Assembly: GCA_014381035.1 (NCBI GenBank)
Contig: JACMIS010000142.1
Span: forward strand, 1-17,173
Direction: 5' to 3'
DNA from: Armatimonadota bacterium
Lineage (GTDB): Bacteria > Armatimonadota > Armatimonadia > Armatimonadales > Armatimonadaceae
Length of the DNA stretch: 17,173 bases
Shown here: in pieces, positions 15,958-17,173 of the stretch
How positions within the stretch are numbered: position 1 is the stretch's first letter
Layout of the letters: each line of letters begins with the position of its first letter
The notes under the pieces: model-generated
What the model was told of the DNA's origin: nothing
The model's input: the letters and a program-made list of their open reading frames with translations, nothing else
Databases searched by the model: none
Translations under genes and position numbers: made by a program

Positions 15958-16794
15958 ATGCCAACGAACGACAACTCGCACGATATTACCGCCCTGCATG
16001 AGCAGAACCGCGCCGCGTGGAACGAGGCGGCGAACCGTTATGCACGCGAGGTCGAAACCGACGTGGCGTTTCTGCAGTCGGGCGGAAAGTCTTTCTGCGA
16101 GCCGGAGTTCGCGTTTCTGCAAAACCTGGATACCTGGTGCCAGCGGGCGATCCACCTGCAATGCGCCGGGGGAAAGGACACGCTCTCGCTCCTGAATATA
16201 GGTGCCCGCGAGGTCATCGGCGTGGATATTTCGGACCGGATGATCGAGGTCGCGCGAGCCAAGTCCGCGCTCCTGAACGCCCCCGCGCACTGGTACCGCT
16301 GTGATATTTTGGAAACCCCGGACGAACTGAACGACACCGCCGATCTGGTCTATACCGGGCGTGGCGCGATCTGCTGGATCATGGATCTGGATGCCTGGGC
16401 GCGGGTCGTGGCGCGGTTGCTGAAACCGGGCGGGAAACTCTACCTGTTCGACGGGCACCCGGTCCAATGGATGTGGGACCTGGACGCCACCGAATACCGC
16501 TTCGACCCGAACCCGTTGTACAGCGACTATTTCACCACCGGAGTCGTCACCGAGCAGGGCTGGCCCGCGAGCTATATTCCCGCCGACGCCGTCCCGAGCA
16601 CCGACCAGCAGGCGAAGAAAAACGAGCGGCAGTGGACGGTGGCGGCGATTGTGAATGCCGTCATCGGGGCGGGGCTGACGATTGAACGACTGGGCGAACA
16701 CCCGGACCCGTACTGGAACCAGTTCCCGAACATGCCGGACGACATTCGCCGCCGCCTACCGAACACATTCTCGCTTCTGGCGTCGAAATCGTAA
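15958..16794 (+). CDS. class I SAM-dependent methyltransferase
   Basis: A 278-residue Rossmann-fold methyltransferase. Motif I is RAIHLQCAGGKDTLSL (63-78), an 'HLQCGxGxD' variant with Ala-Gly-Gly where GxG is expected. Acidic Asp90 in GVDIS (88-92) binds the SAM ribose; AHWYRCDILE (110-119) is motif III; RLLKPGGKLYLFD (153-165) is the post-strand loop and beta-5. The C-terminal quarter (165-278) carries QWTVAAIVNAVIGAGL and ERLGEHPDPYWNQFP, typical of small-molecule methyltransferases that act on unknown substrates. Only a weak ribosome binding site (GAAAG) is present. It follows the two coupled small genes by 23 bp and probably shares their transcript. Its last 115 codons are duplicated in inverted orientation at the right edge of the window. 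Confidence 0.9.
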   Translation: MPTNDNSHDITALHEQNRAAWNEAANRYAREVETDVAFLQSGGKSFCEPEFAFLQNLDTWCQRAIHLQCAGGKDTLSLLNIGAREVIGVDISDRMIEVARAKSALLNAPAHWYRCDILETPDELNDTADLVYTGRGAICWIMDLDAWARVVARLLKPGGKLYLFDGHPVQWMWDLDATEYRFDPNPLYSDYFTTGVVTEQGWPASYIPADAVPSTDQQAKKNERQWTVAAIVNAVIGAGLTIERLGEHPDPYWNQFPNMPDDIRRRLPNTFSLLASKS

Positions 16795-16825
16795 CGGGGC
16801 TTTTACCGGTGGGTGAAAACCCCCG
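16795..16825. terminator. palindromic bidirectional terminator between convergent methyltransferase copies
   Basis: The 31 bp between the two stop codons are themselves an imperfect palindrome: CGGGGCTTTTACC pairs with GGGTGAAAACCCCCG. It sits exactly at the axis of the inverted gene duplication and has T and A runs inside the stem, so it can act in both directions. Confidence 0.6.
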
Positions 16826-17173
16826 CTACAGGTTCGTCGCCATTAGCGAGAACGTATTCGGCAGGCGTCGCCGCACATCGTCCGGCATGTTCGGGAACTG
16901 GTTCCAGTACGGGTCCGGGTGCTCGCCCAGTCGCTCGACAGTCAGCCCCGCCCCGATCACGGCGTTAACGATAGCCGCCACCGTCCACTGCCGCTCGTTC
17001 TTCTTCGCCTGTTGATCGGTGTTCGGAACGGCGTCGGCGGGGATGTAACTTACGGGCCAGCCCTGTTCGGTGACGACCCCGGTCGCGAAATAGTCGTTGT
17101 AAAGCGGATTCGGGTCGAAACGGTATTCGGTGGCGTCCAGATCCCACATCCATTGGATCGGGTGTCCGTCGAA
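16826..17173 (-). CDS. second class I SAM-dependent methyltransferase copy, partial (runs off the window)
   Basis: The C-terminal 115 residues of a gene transcribed leftwards; the 5' part lies beyond position 17173. It aligns without gaps to residues 164-278 of the convergent copy at 15958-16794, with about 11 amino-acid differences by eye (roughly 90 percent identity) and more silent differences at the DNA level. Shared landmarks are FDGHP, QWMWDLDATEYRF, QQAKKNERQWTVAAIV and ERLGEHPDPYW. Most replacements are conservative (Ile/Val, Ser/Asn, Ala/Val), so both copies look to be under selection. The catalytic motif I lies outside the window, so activity cannot be judged. The open frame continues unbroken to the edge. 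Confidence 0.88.
   Translation of the reverse strand, partial: FDGHPIQWMWDLDATEYRFDPNPLYNDYFATGVVTEQGWPVSYIPADAVPNTDQQAKKNERQWTVAAIVNAVIGAGLTVERLGEHPDPYWNQFPNMPDDVRRRLPNTFSLMATNL

Larger units (their letters stand above)
16447..17173. repeat. large inverted duplication of methyltransferase 3' halves
   Basis: The left arm 16447-16794 and right arm 16826-17173 are 348 bp each and gap-free in alignment, separated by a 31-bp palindrome. The arms are diverged mainly at silent positions. The right arm is limited only by the window edge, so the true arm is probably longer and may span the whole gene. Confidence 0.85.

Overview
The window is about 17.2 kb of moderately GC-rich bacterial chromosome. 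It has conserved housekeeping genes on the right (typA, clpP-clpX, mdh) and a looser accessory segment on the left. No rRNA, tRNA or CRISPR array is visible. The gene styles suggest an environmental free-living bacterium, with Armatimonadota or a neighbouring phylum as the best guess. This rests on a PAS/SpoIIE-type phosphatase, a clan-AA aspartyl-protease-like fragment, a GT-C-like membrane protein, and dispersed inverted repeats next to core genes. The assignment is inference and no marker gene settles it.

Layout. Positions 1-474 have no supportable gene. Positions 475-3179 carry a complete carotenoid oxygenase and a secreted VOC/DUF4440 fusion. A Rossmann-fold NAD(P)-binding reductase follows at 3493-4116. 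At 4204-4975 lies a broken, chimeric locus: the N-terminal piece of an alpha/beta-hydrolase-like gene runs into a piece resembling the C-terminal half of a caspase-like (C14) protein whose expected catalytic Cys is Gly. An AT-richer, gene-free strip (4976-5263) separates this from the core genes.

typA (minus strand, 5264-7102) is preceded by a good promoter candidate and a 14-bp perfect hairpin in its presumptive leader. A possible very small protein (7308-7451) and a polytopic GT-C-like membrane protein (7528-8826) follow on the plus strand. The membrane protein converges on a PAS-SpoIIE phosphatase (8864-10465, minus) that may be expressed from a leaderless transcript. A 355-bp divergent region separates that phosphatase from clpP. 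clpP and clpX are adjacent and form the ClpXP protease, but a 168-bp near-perfect inverted-repeat element sits between them. A second inverted repeat lies directly after clpX and ends beside the stop codon of a convergent single-pass membrane protein of unknown function (12978-13877).

mdh (14208-15149) has its own promoter candidate and a strong downstream hairpin. After it comes a tight plus-strand trio: a shortened aspartyl-protease-like protein lacking the DTG motif, an unknown protein translationally coupled to it by an ATGA overlap, and a SAM-dependent methyltransferase. The window ends inside a second, convergent copy of that methyltransferase. The two copies form an inverted duplication of at least 348 bp per arm around a 31-bp palindromic terminator.

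I see no complete new multi-gene system. The most unusual items are the inverted methyltransferase duplication, the repeat elements bracketing clpX, the typA leader hairpin, and the chimeric hydrolase/caspase-like remnant.
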